The translations under genes and the position numbers were made by a program. Shown here piece after piece: positions 38,001-49,992 of a stretch of DNA of 64,000 bases (positions are counted from its first letter, which is position 1; every line of letters starts with the position of its first letter). Origin of the DNA: Thamnaconus septentrionalis (Eukaryota; Chordata; Actinopteri; Tetraodontiformes; Monacanthidae); NCBI GenBank assembly GCA_009823395.1, contig CM020510.1:12342273-12406272 (forward strand), given 5' to 3'. The notes beneath the pieces were generated by a model. It searched no databases, was not told where the DNA came from, and was given only the letters and a program-made list of their open reading frames with translations.

Positions 38001-38870
38001 GGCATCATCAGCTATTGAAGTTTCCTTTCACAGTGATACCATTCATTGCAGGAAATTTCACACCAACAATTAGTATGAGGGCAGTGAGTGTTATTGTTTA
38101 CCTAGCGGAAATGAATGAATGCTTGTGCGATGTGCATTTGTGCGTGGGCCAGTGTGATAATTAGTTGGCCAACGCCACCGCTTCCATTGATCTGCGAAGC
38201 GAGAGGAGGAGAAGCGAAGACGATGAGCGGAGCCTGTGTGAGTCGCACACTCGGTGACCTCGCTGTGGTTTCTCCCTTTCTCCGCCTTCCTGTTTGTGTG
38301 ATACTCTGCTGCTAATTCAACTATCTATGTGTGACTCCAACCCGGTTAGAGCAATTCCCATCGCTCGGTCCATTTGAGTGAAACGTCTGAGCCGATAATT
38401 GGAGCTCCGACGCGAGGCCCTCCAATAGGACAACAGGAGCCTGGAGCCACCCGTCTGATGTTTTAGAGAACAAGCAGACCTTTCAGCTGACATTCTCCTC
38501 CTGACATCTGAGTTCTCGTTACACTCTCTTGTTGTCATTGGCAGCCGCGTTTGGTGAACGAGCGTCCTGTTGTTCTCGGGCCACTGGAGATAGGGAGGTG
38601 TAAACAGGGAGGATAAACACGTTGTGTGTTAACAACAAAAAGGCTGAAAATAGAAGATAAAAAATAACACAAAAGATGATTAGCATATCAGTCATAGCAC
38701 AGTTCGTTGGACTCAAACTCAGATTAAACTTACTGACAGAACAGTAGCAGCAGAAAATATCTGGAAATTCGGGCCAGTGTTGTTACGAGATGACCCCAAA
38801 GCGTTTTATTGACATCTTCCCACCATGAGAGACGCAGAGAAGAGGAAAAAACATTCAGACTGAGCCAGAG

Positions 38871-38874
<4 letters not shown>

Positions 38875-38915
<41 letters not shown>
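38875..38915. repeat. GT microsatellite
   Basis: About 20 GT units. Confidence 0.95.
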
Positions 38916-38919
<4 letters not shown>

Positions 38920-39199
38920 CTGCAAAACAGACGGCGTTGGCAGGTGTCTGACAAATGGACGGATGGAGAGGGAGATGAAGCGTGAGAGGAAGAGGAGATT
39001 AGGTACCAACTCACATAACAGGGTTCCGTCCATCTGCGTTCTTTGGTTTCCCACTGTGGTGCAAATCGTGCCAGCAGTTGGTGTCACTACACTCCACGGA
39101 GGCACGCACACCCATCTTGTGGTCGACGTACAGGCGTGACAAGAAGCCAAAAAGAGCCGGTTCCACTCTGATTTGTCAGGAAGATCTTCATCCGTCGTA

Positions 39200-39290
39200 A
39201 TGCGAGGGCTCTCCTCATCTCCAGCTCCTCTGGAGCTCCCCAGGGATCAGTTCTAGGTCCTCTGCTAGTTGTGTCAGGACAGTATTAACT
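39200..39290 (+). mobile_element. LINE reverse-transcriptase scrap
   Basis: Reading 39218-39267 gives SSSGAPQGSVLGPLL, the conserved SGxPQGSVLGPLL block of non-LTR reverse transcriptases. Stops follow within about 10 codons and no wider domain is readable, so this is a short dead fragment. The clade is not determined. Confidence 0.6.
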
Positions 39291-40337
39291 CCATGCAATC
39301 TCTTGACATTTGGCTCCGAGTGTCCCTGCACTGCCACCAAGTTAAAGACCCATCAGTCTCTTGGCAGTCATCGTCTCATTCTGTACAGGAGAACTTGTGA
39401 TTCTGAAGAGAATGCTGGGAATTAGACAGGCAACAACTCAAGGAAAAGAAGCTGAAAAAGAGAAATACTAAATCAACGACAAACACACACTTTTCACAAA
39501 ATGCTCTTCTAGATGTATTTTTATTATATTTTTTTTTTTTTGTCTCAGACATCATTTCTGCCTCATTTAAGTTCTGTCTTCATGTTGTTGTTTTTTTTTC
39601 CAAATTTCTCTTTAAATGAGTTTTACTTGCAAATTTTACTGCAAACTACAATGCAGCTGGGTTGAGGTGTTTTCCTAAGTCTTCTGTGTTGCCATGGACT
39701 TATTATAGAAGACAGCGAGAATATACATTTAACCTTGATCAACCATTTTTGTCCTGTTTTTTCTCTAACTACTTTACTTCTGTAATTCGCATCTTTTCAA
39801 GTGTCTCCACTTATTTCCGTCCTCATCATCCGAGTGTTCCTCTCTCGTTCCTCCCTCCCTGTTCACCTCCTGCCCCGCCCGCTTTTCCCTTCCGATCTTC
39901 ATGTCTTTCCCAACCCCCAGCGAGGTAATTTTTCCTGTGCTGTCATCTCCTCCACACCTGAGCGTGTGTATTATAAATCATCAGCCTTTCATCTTTTTTT
40001 TTCCTCCAAGTGTCTTCGCGCTAAAGCTGAATATTTAAAAGGCAATCACTTTGGCTGCTGCTTCCTAGTCAGATGGAGATGTGCCATGGAGGCATCACTC
40101 GGAACCAAGGTTATGTCAACACAGACGAGTCGGGATTCTCATTTAGAATATGCTCGTCTTTTTAATCACCCCTTCTGTTTTCCAGCCAGTGATCTTTTTT
40201 TTTTCTCTGAAAGATTGGAGGGTATTCATGCAATCGCTTTAGCAGCCAACAAAATTGGGTCAAATTCAGACCAAATAAAATCAAGATTTTCCCATAGACT
40301 GCAGAAACTGAGCCATCGTTTTCCTTGTGTCTGAATT

Positions 40338-40388
40338 GAATGGATGAATGAATGAGTGAATGAATGAATGAATAAATGAATGAATGGA
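40338..40388. repeat. GAAT tetranucleotide repeat
   Basis: Slightly degenerate gaatgaat units (with gagt and aaat variants), about 410 nt before the start-codon exon. Confidence 0.9.
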
Positions 40389-40793
40389 ATTTTGGGGATG
40401 AAAATGAGAAACGCTGCTGTCGCCCTCGACTAAAGGGCAAACAAAGGAAATGCTTTAAAGCTCCGCGGTCTTTCTGCAGTGAGCCAAAAAGCCGTCCTCT
40501 TGCAGGTCGTGCACTGTGTGCTTGTGCACTGGCAGACAGAGTCCTGGTGGATGGTGAAACAGCTGTTATCACAGCTGGTTTGTGAGCTGATATGCATAAA
40601 CACAAACTGCTGGTTTGTCTGTGCATCTTTCCAGTTGGCTGGTTGATGTAAATGGCTTTGCATTTGCCTCTTGCAAGTCCTAAAACCTTTCAACAAAATG
40701 TTTTTAGAGTTTTGAAAATCCTACACGCGTCCTACGATTGAGAGGAGTGTCACAAGCTAACTCTCTCTCACTCTCTGTCTCTCTGTCCTACAG

Positions 40794-41300
40794 GTGGTAG
40801 CTGGTTACACCACTCTTACCGTCACCCAGCTTCCCCTCTCCCCTCCCCACTTCGGCATCCTCGCCTCTGACGAGCCCTTCTCCTTCCGTTTCATGCGGGG
40901 ATCTCACGCAGCCATGTCTCTGTCAGCCTCCCCTGCGTCCTGCTTCCTCTTCCTCTTCCTCTTCCTGCTCCCTCTGCCCCCCTGCCAGCCGGAGTCCCAG
41001 CGCAGTCAGGCCAGTAGCCCCCCAGACCTGCGGACACTCTCGCCCACCGTGTTCCCCTCCACCTTCCCTCCCTCAGCGTCTTACGGCAAGAGTAACGGGA
41101 CGGCCGCAAGCAACAAGTGCAATGAGGTGCCGACGTGTCGACAAGGCATCCTGCTTCCTGTGTGGAAGCCCAACCGGCCCGGGCTGGGCGACCAGGTGGC
41201 CAGGGCTGTGGTCTACTTTGTCTCGCTCATGTACATGTTCCTGGGGGTGTCCATCATCGCAGATCGCTTCATGGCGTCCATAGAGGTCATCACATCGCAG
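40794..41300 (+). CDS. slc8a2: slc8a2 exon with start codon (coding from 40914)
   Basis: The acceptor is strong: CTAAC branch site at 40757-40761, a long CT tract, then ctacag before 40794. So this is not the first exon, and about 120 nt of 5' UTR precede the start. I chose ATG 40914 because it has G at -3 (gccATGt) and opens a good signal peptide (residues 1-24, [12 protein letters not shown] core). ATG 40893 is in frame but has T at -3. Residues 25-95 are extracellular, with the sequon N61-G-T and the cysteine pair C69/C75. Residues 97-118 are the first membrane segment, followed by the family motif [15 protein letters not shown]. Donor gtgagg at 41301, phase 0. The frame is open right back to the acceptor, so an N-terminal extension cannot be excluded. 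Confidence 0.9.
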
Positions 41301-42498
41301 GTGAGGACGGGACACTTAAAGTGGCGGGGGGTTTGGTAAATCAGAAATTTTAGTAAATGAAGACGAGCCCCCTTATGGTGGCTCACGGGCATGATTGAAA
41401 AGCATTTTGTGCAATAATTATTGTTTGTAAAATATGAACAAGAATAAATATTGATGGTTTATATGATTTGTAGGAGAAACTTTTTTATTGGCTACATTTT
41501 AAAGCCTGGATACAGTGGGGATTAGAATAGCACACAAACAGGACTCAAGTCTGCAAGTGTGAAATTATTCTGCAGTTTAGAAAACTTAAATCCATCTTAA
41601 ATTTAAACGAAACCATAATAACAATTCACTTTTTTCATTGTTTTTGGATGTTCTTTATGTAAATGTCAATTTCAGACATTTTATTTCTGTCATTTTACCT
41701 CCACTGCCAACTAGGCCACATCATCTTTCTGCACAGAATTCTCACCCCCTCAGTTGTTTTCCTTTTTGACAATGACTGATCTAAATGTCCTGCAGCTCTT
41801 TCCAGGGACGACACTTTTCCTCAGCCAAGAGGATAAAACAGATCATGAAGTGCATCTATTTAAACCAAACACAGAGAGAACACCTGGGGTGTCTGTGAGG
41901 TGGAGGATGCAGTGTGCAGTGTCAGACTGTGTGATTTGCATCTGTTGTCTCAGGTGGCCTTCAATGTTTGGAATATTTAGGTTGCACGGTAATGAACACT
42001 GGGTGAAAAAAAGGAAAGACAAGAAAAGAGGCGTCCTGAGAGGCTTGAATGAAGACAGATGTTCAGTGTGAGATGTCGAGGAGACGTGAAGGTCAGACCA
42101 AGGGAGAAAAACAGGCATGGAAAGGACAGGGGAGTGTAGTCGCAGTGAAAATAGCAGAAGATCTGCCACTTCTCTTCAAGACACAACAGCGTTACAAATG
42201 TGTGAAGGACAAAGAGCGATCGTGTTTTCGATCTGTTTTCCATAAGGGAGAATAACTGGAGGTTAAAAAGTTCTGACATTGCCCTGAAATGGTTTATGTG
42301 GAGCAGAAAGGTCATGTGCACTCAGTCAGCACAGTGTTTGTGTTTGTGCTACCAGGAGAAGGAGGTGACCATCACGATGCCAAATGGGGAAACATCCGTG
42401 GCAACAGTTCGAATATGGAACGAAACCGTGTCCAATCTCACTCTGATGGCTCTGGGCTCCAGCGCCCCAGAGATTCTGCTGTCTGTTATAGAGGTACT

Positions 42499-42543
<45 letters not shown>

Positions 42544-45500
42544 TCCCCCTCCTTTATTCTGCCACGGCTTATCTCCCCTTTTTATCTGCTAACACAATCT
42601 TCGTCTCCTCCCTCCCTCCCTTGTCTTGTCTCTCCAGGTATGCGGTCACGATTTCAAGGCCGGCGAGCTCGGCCCAGGAACCATCGTCGGCAGCGCCGCC
42701 TTCAACATGTTTGTAATCATCGGGATATGTGTGTGGACCATTCCCAACGGAGAGAGCCGCAAGATCAAACACCTCCGGGTGTTCTTCATCACCGCCTTCT
42801 GGAGCATCTTTGCCTACATCTGGCTCTACCTCATCCTGTCTGTCATGACTCCAGGAGTTGTGGATGTAAGGCAGAGTCGGGAGGAAATAATATGCTAATA
42901 GAATCAGATTTTTGTTAAGCACTTCTCTGATGTAAAGAGCCATTTAGATCACAAGTGTACCTGAAATTGTGGAAATCTCAGAGTTGTTGTGAGTTCACTT
43001 TGCAGTGATTTCACACATTGCTACTACACTTTAAGGTACCTGTTTACTTCTGAAAAGGGTGTTTAGACCCAAGTGAAACACCTGATGTCACTGTGGGAAA
43101 GTGCTTTGCCACAAATTCCCTACCAGTCAAACTTTGCAAGGCAGCTGATTTGCTAAATTCTCACAAATTCATCTTGAAAGCTTGAATCATTTGTTACAAT
43201 TCCAAGTATTTGAAGGCCAGTTGCCATCATTTCAGCACGTTATTACTAAACTTCCTTCCTTCAGTGAAAAATATATATAAAGGAAGCTACAACTTGCCTG
43301 CTAACATTAACATATTTTTCTTGTATAATCAAATTCCAATAGGGCCCTGAAACTCTTACATATTGTGCATGTTTTGCATGTGATCCAGAGACGGTCCTCC
43401 AACATCATTCCAACCTTGTCTCTGGGCTCTTCTGCGAACTGTGAATTCAACGTCTTTTCTCTTGAATACATTCCATCTTTAACACCCCGTGTCTGCTCCA
43501 GGTGTGGGAGGCCCTGGTTACCCTCCTCTTCTTCCCCGTGTGTGTCATCCTGGCCTGGATCGCCGACCGCCGCCTGCTCTTCTACAAGTACATGGGCAAG
43601 CGCTACCGTGCCGACAAGCGCCACGGCATCGTGGTGGAGACCGAGGGAGACCTGACGCCCAACAAGGGAGGCATGGAGATGATCGTCGACGGCAAGTTTG
43701 CGCCGAGGGGAGGTGCCGTCGTCCCCGCTGAGAACTCTGGTGGCGGCGTGGACCAGGACGGCCCCTTGACGAACAACGTCGGGGCAGCAGCCGGGGCCAT
43801 GACGATGGGAGCCAGGGGCAACCTGCCCAACTCCAACAGCGCCATGGTGAACGTGGAGAGCAGCAGGGAGCTAGACGAGAGCCGGCGAGAGGTGAGAGAC
43901 AGTCGGAGGAAAAAGAGAGACGAAACGCTTCAACTAAAATGTTTACTTTTTTAAAAAAAACACAATTGCCTTAATTATTTCTCCACTTTCACCAACAAGT
44001 TTAACCTCTGCTGGCCACATAACAATAAACAATAACGACCAATCAGGAAAGGGGAAAGAACCGAAGATTCCTCGGCCACAATAATCTTCTTCAAGACAGA
44101 ATTATGTTACGGAGAAACTTTGGAACAGTTACCTGGATTATAAAATAGTTTTCATGTTCACTCATGTTGAGATCATGCCGAGTTGTACAAGGGTGGCTAT
44201 CCCCATAAGATTAGAGTACTATGTAAGAGTCACTCAGGAGTGCATAGATTGAAGGTGATGAAGGGGTGAATGACAGCCGGCAGGCACCAGGAACCTAAGC
44301 ACCTGACAGATCTTCTCTTTGAGCGTCATGAGGAGGCGACATGAGATGTGGAGTGCTTCTCGGTGTCAACTGCTTCGACGTGTTTTGATGTGAGAGCAGC
44401 AACCATCTGTGGCTTCACTTCCCACTCGCAGATGTTTGACTGAATTGGAGCTTCTTCTTCAGCTACTTCCTCGTTATCCTGCAAGACACAGAGAGAAAAA
44501 TCTCTCAAATGTGTCTGTAAAAGGAAGCAATGGGTGTTGTGCTTTTGTCATGCTTTCAGCTTGTTTGAAAAAAAAACAAAAACATTTTATACATTACATT
44601 GTATATTAAAACAAATGCTGAATTTTAGTGACTGCTTCCACTAGTGCATGACTTTGGGGCTTTAGGGAACTCAGCCGTCAGAATAATATTGACAGTCAGC
44701 GCAGAAATATAAAGATTTGACACAGCTCACCCCGGCTACACCTCAGACCTCAACGTGATTCAACAGAAAAACATATAACCCTTCAGTTGCAGAGATTTAA
44801 TCTGACCCCCTAGGGCTCAAGAAACCTTTGATGCTTCGGCAGGGCTGGGAAAGCTTTTCTTTTACATAAGAGTAACATCAGATTTGCTACCCATGCAAAA
44901 CAAGGTAACTTGTGAGGCTTTGTCACAAATGGATTGATGTCTCTGCATTTTGACGACTTTTCTGCATGATGATTCAGTGGATGATTTCTGTCTTTGCATA
45001 TTGATGAAAAGGACAATCAACGTGCACAATTTACAACTTGTCTTCATACAGCGAAAGGGAAAGTGTCTGATGTGTTTTATTCATGAGTGTGTCCTGCTGT
45101 CTGTCCCACAGGTGATTCGTATCTTGAAGGAGCTGAAGCAGAAATATCCCGACAAGGAGCTGGACCAGCTGGTGGAGCTGGCCAACTACTACGCACTGCT
45201 GCACCAGCAGAAGAGCAGAGCCTTCTACCGCATACAGGTTACACACACACACACGTGCATGCACAGATTATTAATAGTGAACCCCGGGGGCAAGCATTCA
45301 AGGTTGCCGAGACCCACAAAAAGGACATAAATTAGTTCAAGGACTGTGTTTTTTTAACATTATTGTTCGTATTTATGTTTCTGCAAGCAAAACAAAAAAG
45401 GAGGTGACCTATAAGCAAAGATCCACCACTTTAGGAGGTTGGCTTGTCTTCAAAGTCAAGACGACCTGCTGCGGTTCAAATTTAACATCGCGATGGGACA

Positions 45501-48500
45501 ATTTTAAGTGCTTTGACCTGAGAAGTTCAGAAAGTGTTGCTGTTCTAACTTGGGTTTGAATGTTCCAAAAAAAAGCCAAAAATATCAAATGGGAATTGGC
45601 CAAAATGACAAATGAAGTGATGAGCAGTCATGGGAGCGGACAAGCCAGGCTGGCTCAATGTAATAGGAAGGCAAAGGCAAAACAAACACACCAGAGCGCA
45701 ACCTTCAATCAGAGCAGTGGGAGACACACACAGGGTGTTGCTCCTGTCAGCGCAGAGCAGAAATTGAGGCTCACAAAAACTGGGAAATAGAAGATTGGAA
45801 AAGCATTGCCTGGACTGTTGAATCAGAATTTCTGTTGTGACTGTCTGATGGTCCCATTCAAATAAAAACATTGTCAAAGCACGTCTCCATCCAGTCGTTT
45901 GCCAATGTTTCTGGCTGCTGCTGATGGTGTAATGGCGTGGGCAAATTTTCTGGGCACATTTTGGCCCTCAGGACAAATTTAGGGACTCAGTTTGTTAGAG
46001 ATGGCCAGTGTTGTTGCTTAAAGTGTTCATCCTCATCCGATGGCTGCATCAGTAGGATGAGGTACGAAGTCACAAGCTCAAAACAACTCAAACTGGTTTA
46101 TTGAACATGACAGTGAGCTCACTGCACTCCAATGACTTCCACAGTCACCAGATTTCAATCCAACAGAGAACCAAAAAGCAGAAACTCTGTGATGCTATTG
46201 TGTATTTACAGTCCAATTGATGAGGAGCATTTCCAGCAACTTTTTGAATTAATACCAAAAACCTTGTCCTCATTGGTTATACCCAATAAAGTGGCCAGAG
46301 GCTGTACACCAAAGTTCTGTTATTGGATGGCAGTCAGAATTCCAGTGAGGTAACTCCTGCACGTCTCCCCCAAGGCCACTCGGATGATGATCGGAGCCGG
46401 TAACGTCCTGAAGAAGCACGCGGCCGACAACGCTCGGCGTTCAGCCGTGACGGACGAGGAGGCCCCCGAGGACGACGACCTGGAGATATGCAGCCGCATC
46501 TCCTTCGAAAGTGCTCACACCCAGTGCATGGAGAACTGCGGCATCCTGACGCTGGCTGTCGTCTGTCAAGGTGCCGAGATGAATGCGTCATTCATTTGGT
46601 CCTATTCCTAATCCGCTTTCCAATATTTTAACACTGATGTTGACACTGCGCCCACAACGTGAGCAGATGCAGAGATAAGCGGCACATTTTTCAGCTCCAG
46701 CTGTTGATTTCAGTCCCTCCTGCTGATGCTTCCAAAAGCAAGACTGTTATTGTTAACCAGAAGTCTTCCAAGTCCATTTCAGCCGGTGCATTTTGTGTGG
46801 GACAGGAGGTGACTGTAGGTAATTGTAGATTGATTGTGCCGACATCACATCCTCTGTTTCCTCTCCTCCATGTCTCTCCAGTTGTCCTCAGCGATAGTTT
46901 TGTCTAAATTTGTTTGCTTCTGTCCCCTGAATTGAAACACCGACACAAAGGCACCTTACGAATTCTCTGTGTTTATCTGTGTCCACTCTGCTCCCCAGGG
47001 GGTCTGGGCGAGAACACCTTCTATGTGGACTACAGGACAGAGGATGGCTCAGCGAACGCTGGCTCAGATTACCAGTACAGCGAAGGAACGCTGGTTTTCA
47101 AACCTGGAGACACTCGCAAGGAGATCAAGGTGAGTCGATAGAGCGAGTGCCCGTCTAAGAGACGGGGACTTCAGAGGGATTTAAGGCAGAAACTTGTGGT
47201 GACACAGCTTTGAGAGGTCGCATTGGAGATCAGTGCGACAGGTAGAGGGGAGGAGGGATGATTTAACATCAGCGGGAGAGGCAGGAGGTGGTGAGATCGA
47301 TGTCAAAATAAATAGAAAACTGCCACGCCCACATGAAGTTCTGCAGGAGAAACCATCATGAGTTTCTAATCAGATTTTCAAAACGGGAGCGACATCAAAG
47401 TGCGATATCAGAATGTACTGCTGATCTTTGGCTTGAAACAATTTCTAGAAATTGTTCAGTCAGTGCTCAGTTTGCTGCCTTTCTATATGGATGACAACAA
47501 CGTTTTCACTTGGGATCAGACTTTTTGAGCCATGGTTCTGAAACGTATGTAGGAAGATGCGCAATGGTAAAAGCAAGACTCCCTTCAGATTTGAGGTTTA
47601 ATGAAGGATCAAAAGAAGATTGAGGGCAGAATGAGAGCAGACCTCAATAGCCTGAAGAGTCTCCTGAATAAAAAGGTATCGGATATAAGGAAGGGAAAAA
47701 AAACACTCTGCATAAATTGCCCCATCTACTGTCAGTGCATTGATGGAGAGTGAGTACTGAGTGAGTGCGCCACAAAGGTCACTTTCATCCATTTCTGTAG
47801 AGTGTAGATGATCGATCGCTGTGCCAGAAATGAGAAGCAGGGAACCCAATTAAACTTCCAGGTCCCGTCTGCAAAAACTCCAATTTCAGTCCAGCATCGG
47901 CCCCAACAGTTGATCTGAAATTCTGCTCAGCACTGGGAGAACTTCACCCATAGACTGAGTTGCATTACTGGCATTGTTTGAAACTGGGCACTTGAGAGCC
48001 TCAATCTAGAAAAAAAAGTCATAGAATGATAAATATCTTAAGACAAGTGTAAAAACAAATCTACCAAAGTGGTGAATGGCCATGTATTTTTTTCAATCCA
48101 CTGTTATCTTGTGATTAATTTTTTTTCTCAATACAGCAAATATAGTTCTCTTGTGATAATGAGTCAATTTATTTCATTAGCTTTTCTTTGCCTGGGATAA
48201 TTGTCAAGTGTGATGACTGCACACTGGTTAATTAGATTTTCTTGATTTCTAAAAAAGAAAATTAAGCTGTTACCTCAAGATAAAAGTATGAGTCATTCTT
48301 CCATAGGTATCAAAGGAATAATATAGTAATCAATTCACACTGAATCTTGTTTTGAGCATATTTCCCTCTCCGTCCAGTGTGAAGCAGGGTTCCTAAAACC
48401 TATGGCTGTGATTGGCACTGGATAAACTGCAGGTTTCACTTTGATTTGGCAGCAGTCGACATGGCTCAAACCAGTCCTGAAAGTGTAGAAAGGACCCCAT

Positions 48501-49960
48501 CTGGCTCATTGAATCACTGTATCCTCCCAATCTGATTTGGTGGAGCCCACCTGTCACTTAATATGCAGATGCTCTGTCATATGATCACGTCATAAAAAAT
48601 GGATTACGGCTGTTGCAACCAGAGCCTAGCCTCTGTGAGGGCAGATTATCTGTTCTTGGCCCAAGAATTTGCAAAATATTGAGATCAGGTATCAAGACAC
48701 ACAACAAAACAGCAATCTGGTTTTCAGAGCCGGGCCAATGGAATAACTTAAATAACAACAACCCTGTGTGTTCGTCCAGGTCGGCATCATCGACGACGAC
48801 ATCTTCGAGGAGGACGAGCACTTCTTCGTGCGCCTCCTCAACCTCCGCGTGGGCGATGCAGAGGGCATGTTCGAGAGCGACGAGGTGGGCGCCATGCCCA
48901 AAGCCCGCCTGATGGAGCCCCTGGTCGCCACGGTGACCATCCTGGACGACGACCACGCCGGCATCTTCACCTTCAGCGAGCGCATGGTGCGGGTGAGCGA
49001 GAGCGTCGGCACCATGGAGGTGACGGTGGTGCGCAACTCGGGCGCCCGCGGAACCGTCATCTTGCCGTACCACACCGAGTCCGGCAGCGCCAAGGCCGGC
49101 CAGGACTTCGAGGAGGCTCAGGGAGAGCTGGAGTTCACCAACGACCAGACCACGTGAGTCGGAAGACTGACTTCTGTCAGCGTGACAGCCTTAGCCATCA
49201 TCTCCATCTCAAAGTAAAGTCGCTTTATGACTTTGAAAGAGACCGAAACAAAAGGGAAGGTTAATATTGTAATTAAGCTTCTTTAGGTCTACGCAATCAT
49301 GACTCAGCTTACTGTGCTGCTAGTGCGGCTCTGTTCCTGCTGAGTGTGTAAACATTTGCAAGCTTTTGCAAACACTAGAGAATTGACCACCTTGTAAAGT
49401 CATTCCATAGGCTAAATGAAACTTTGAAGAAAAACAAGGGTTTCATTTTCAAAACTACTTTATGGCCATGAACCTCGAGCTTCTTGCAAAGAGCCAGTAA
49501 GTCTGAAGTGTCTGCTTTTCTTGAAGCTCATGTTTGCCAGGCCCTCCTGCTGTAAATAACATCTCCACTCAGTTTTCACCCAACAATCTTAGAATCACCC
49601 ATTTTCCCAGTTCATGTGCATGGACTATAAGATAATTAAATCAATCAGTGTTTATGGATTGATCACTTAAGTCCGAGCAGCTGAATTATTAGATACTTTC
49701 GAAGGAATTGATCATTGCCTTTTCGTCCTTATGAGTTGATATTCTAGGGAATTTATTATGAAGCCATAGAAGCACAAGGAACAGTTCATCATTCTCAGTT
49801 CTCATTCTTCTCTCACACTCTTCACCCTCGTTGTCCTCACTCCTCTCTTCTCTTCGATTACGTCGGCTCTCTGTGTGGGTTTCACTCTTCCTGATCACCC
49901 CGTGCAGGCCACTTCAATCCATTATTCATCAAGACTGACCAGAGGGGACACTGAGCAAAT

Positions 49961-49992
<32 letters not shown>

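Larger units (their letters stand above)
31438..40793. other. Noncoding DNA before the slc8a2 start exon
   Basis: Holds the 30-bp inverted repeat, hAT-like and LINE scraps and a pyrimidine-rich stretch at about 36720-37170. It ends in the strong acceptor at 40793, so its 3' end at least is intron. Confidence 0.6.

Noticed and set aside
48585..49093. Minus-strand open frames opposite exon 8
   Set aside because: Antisense shadows of the GC-rich CBD exon.
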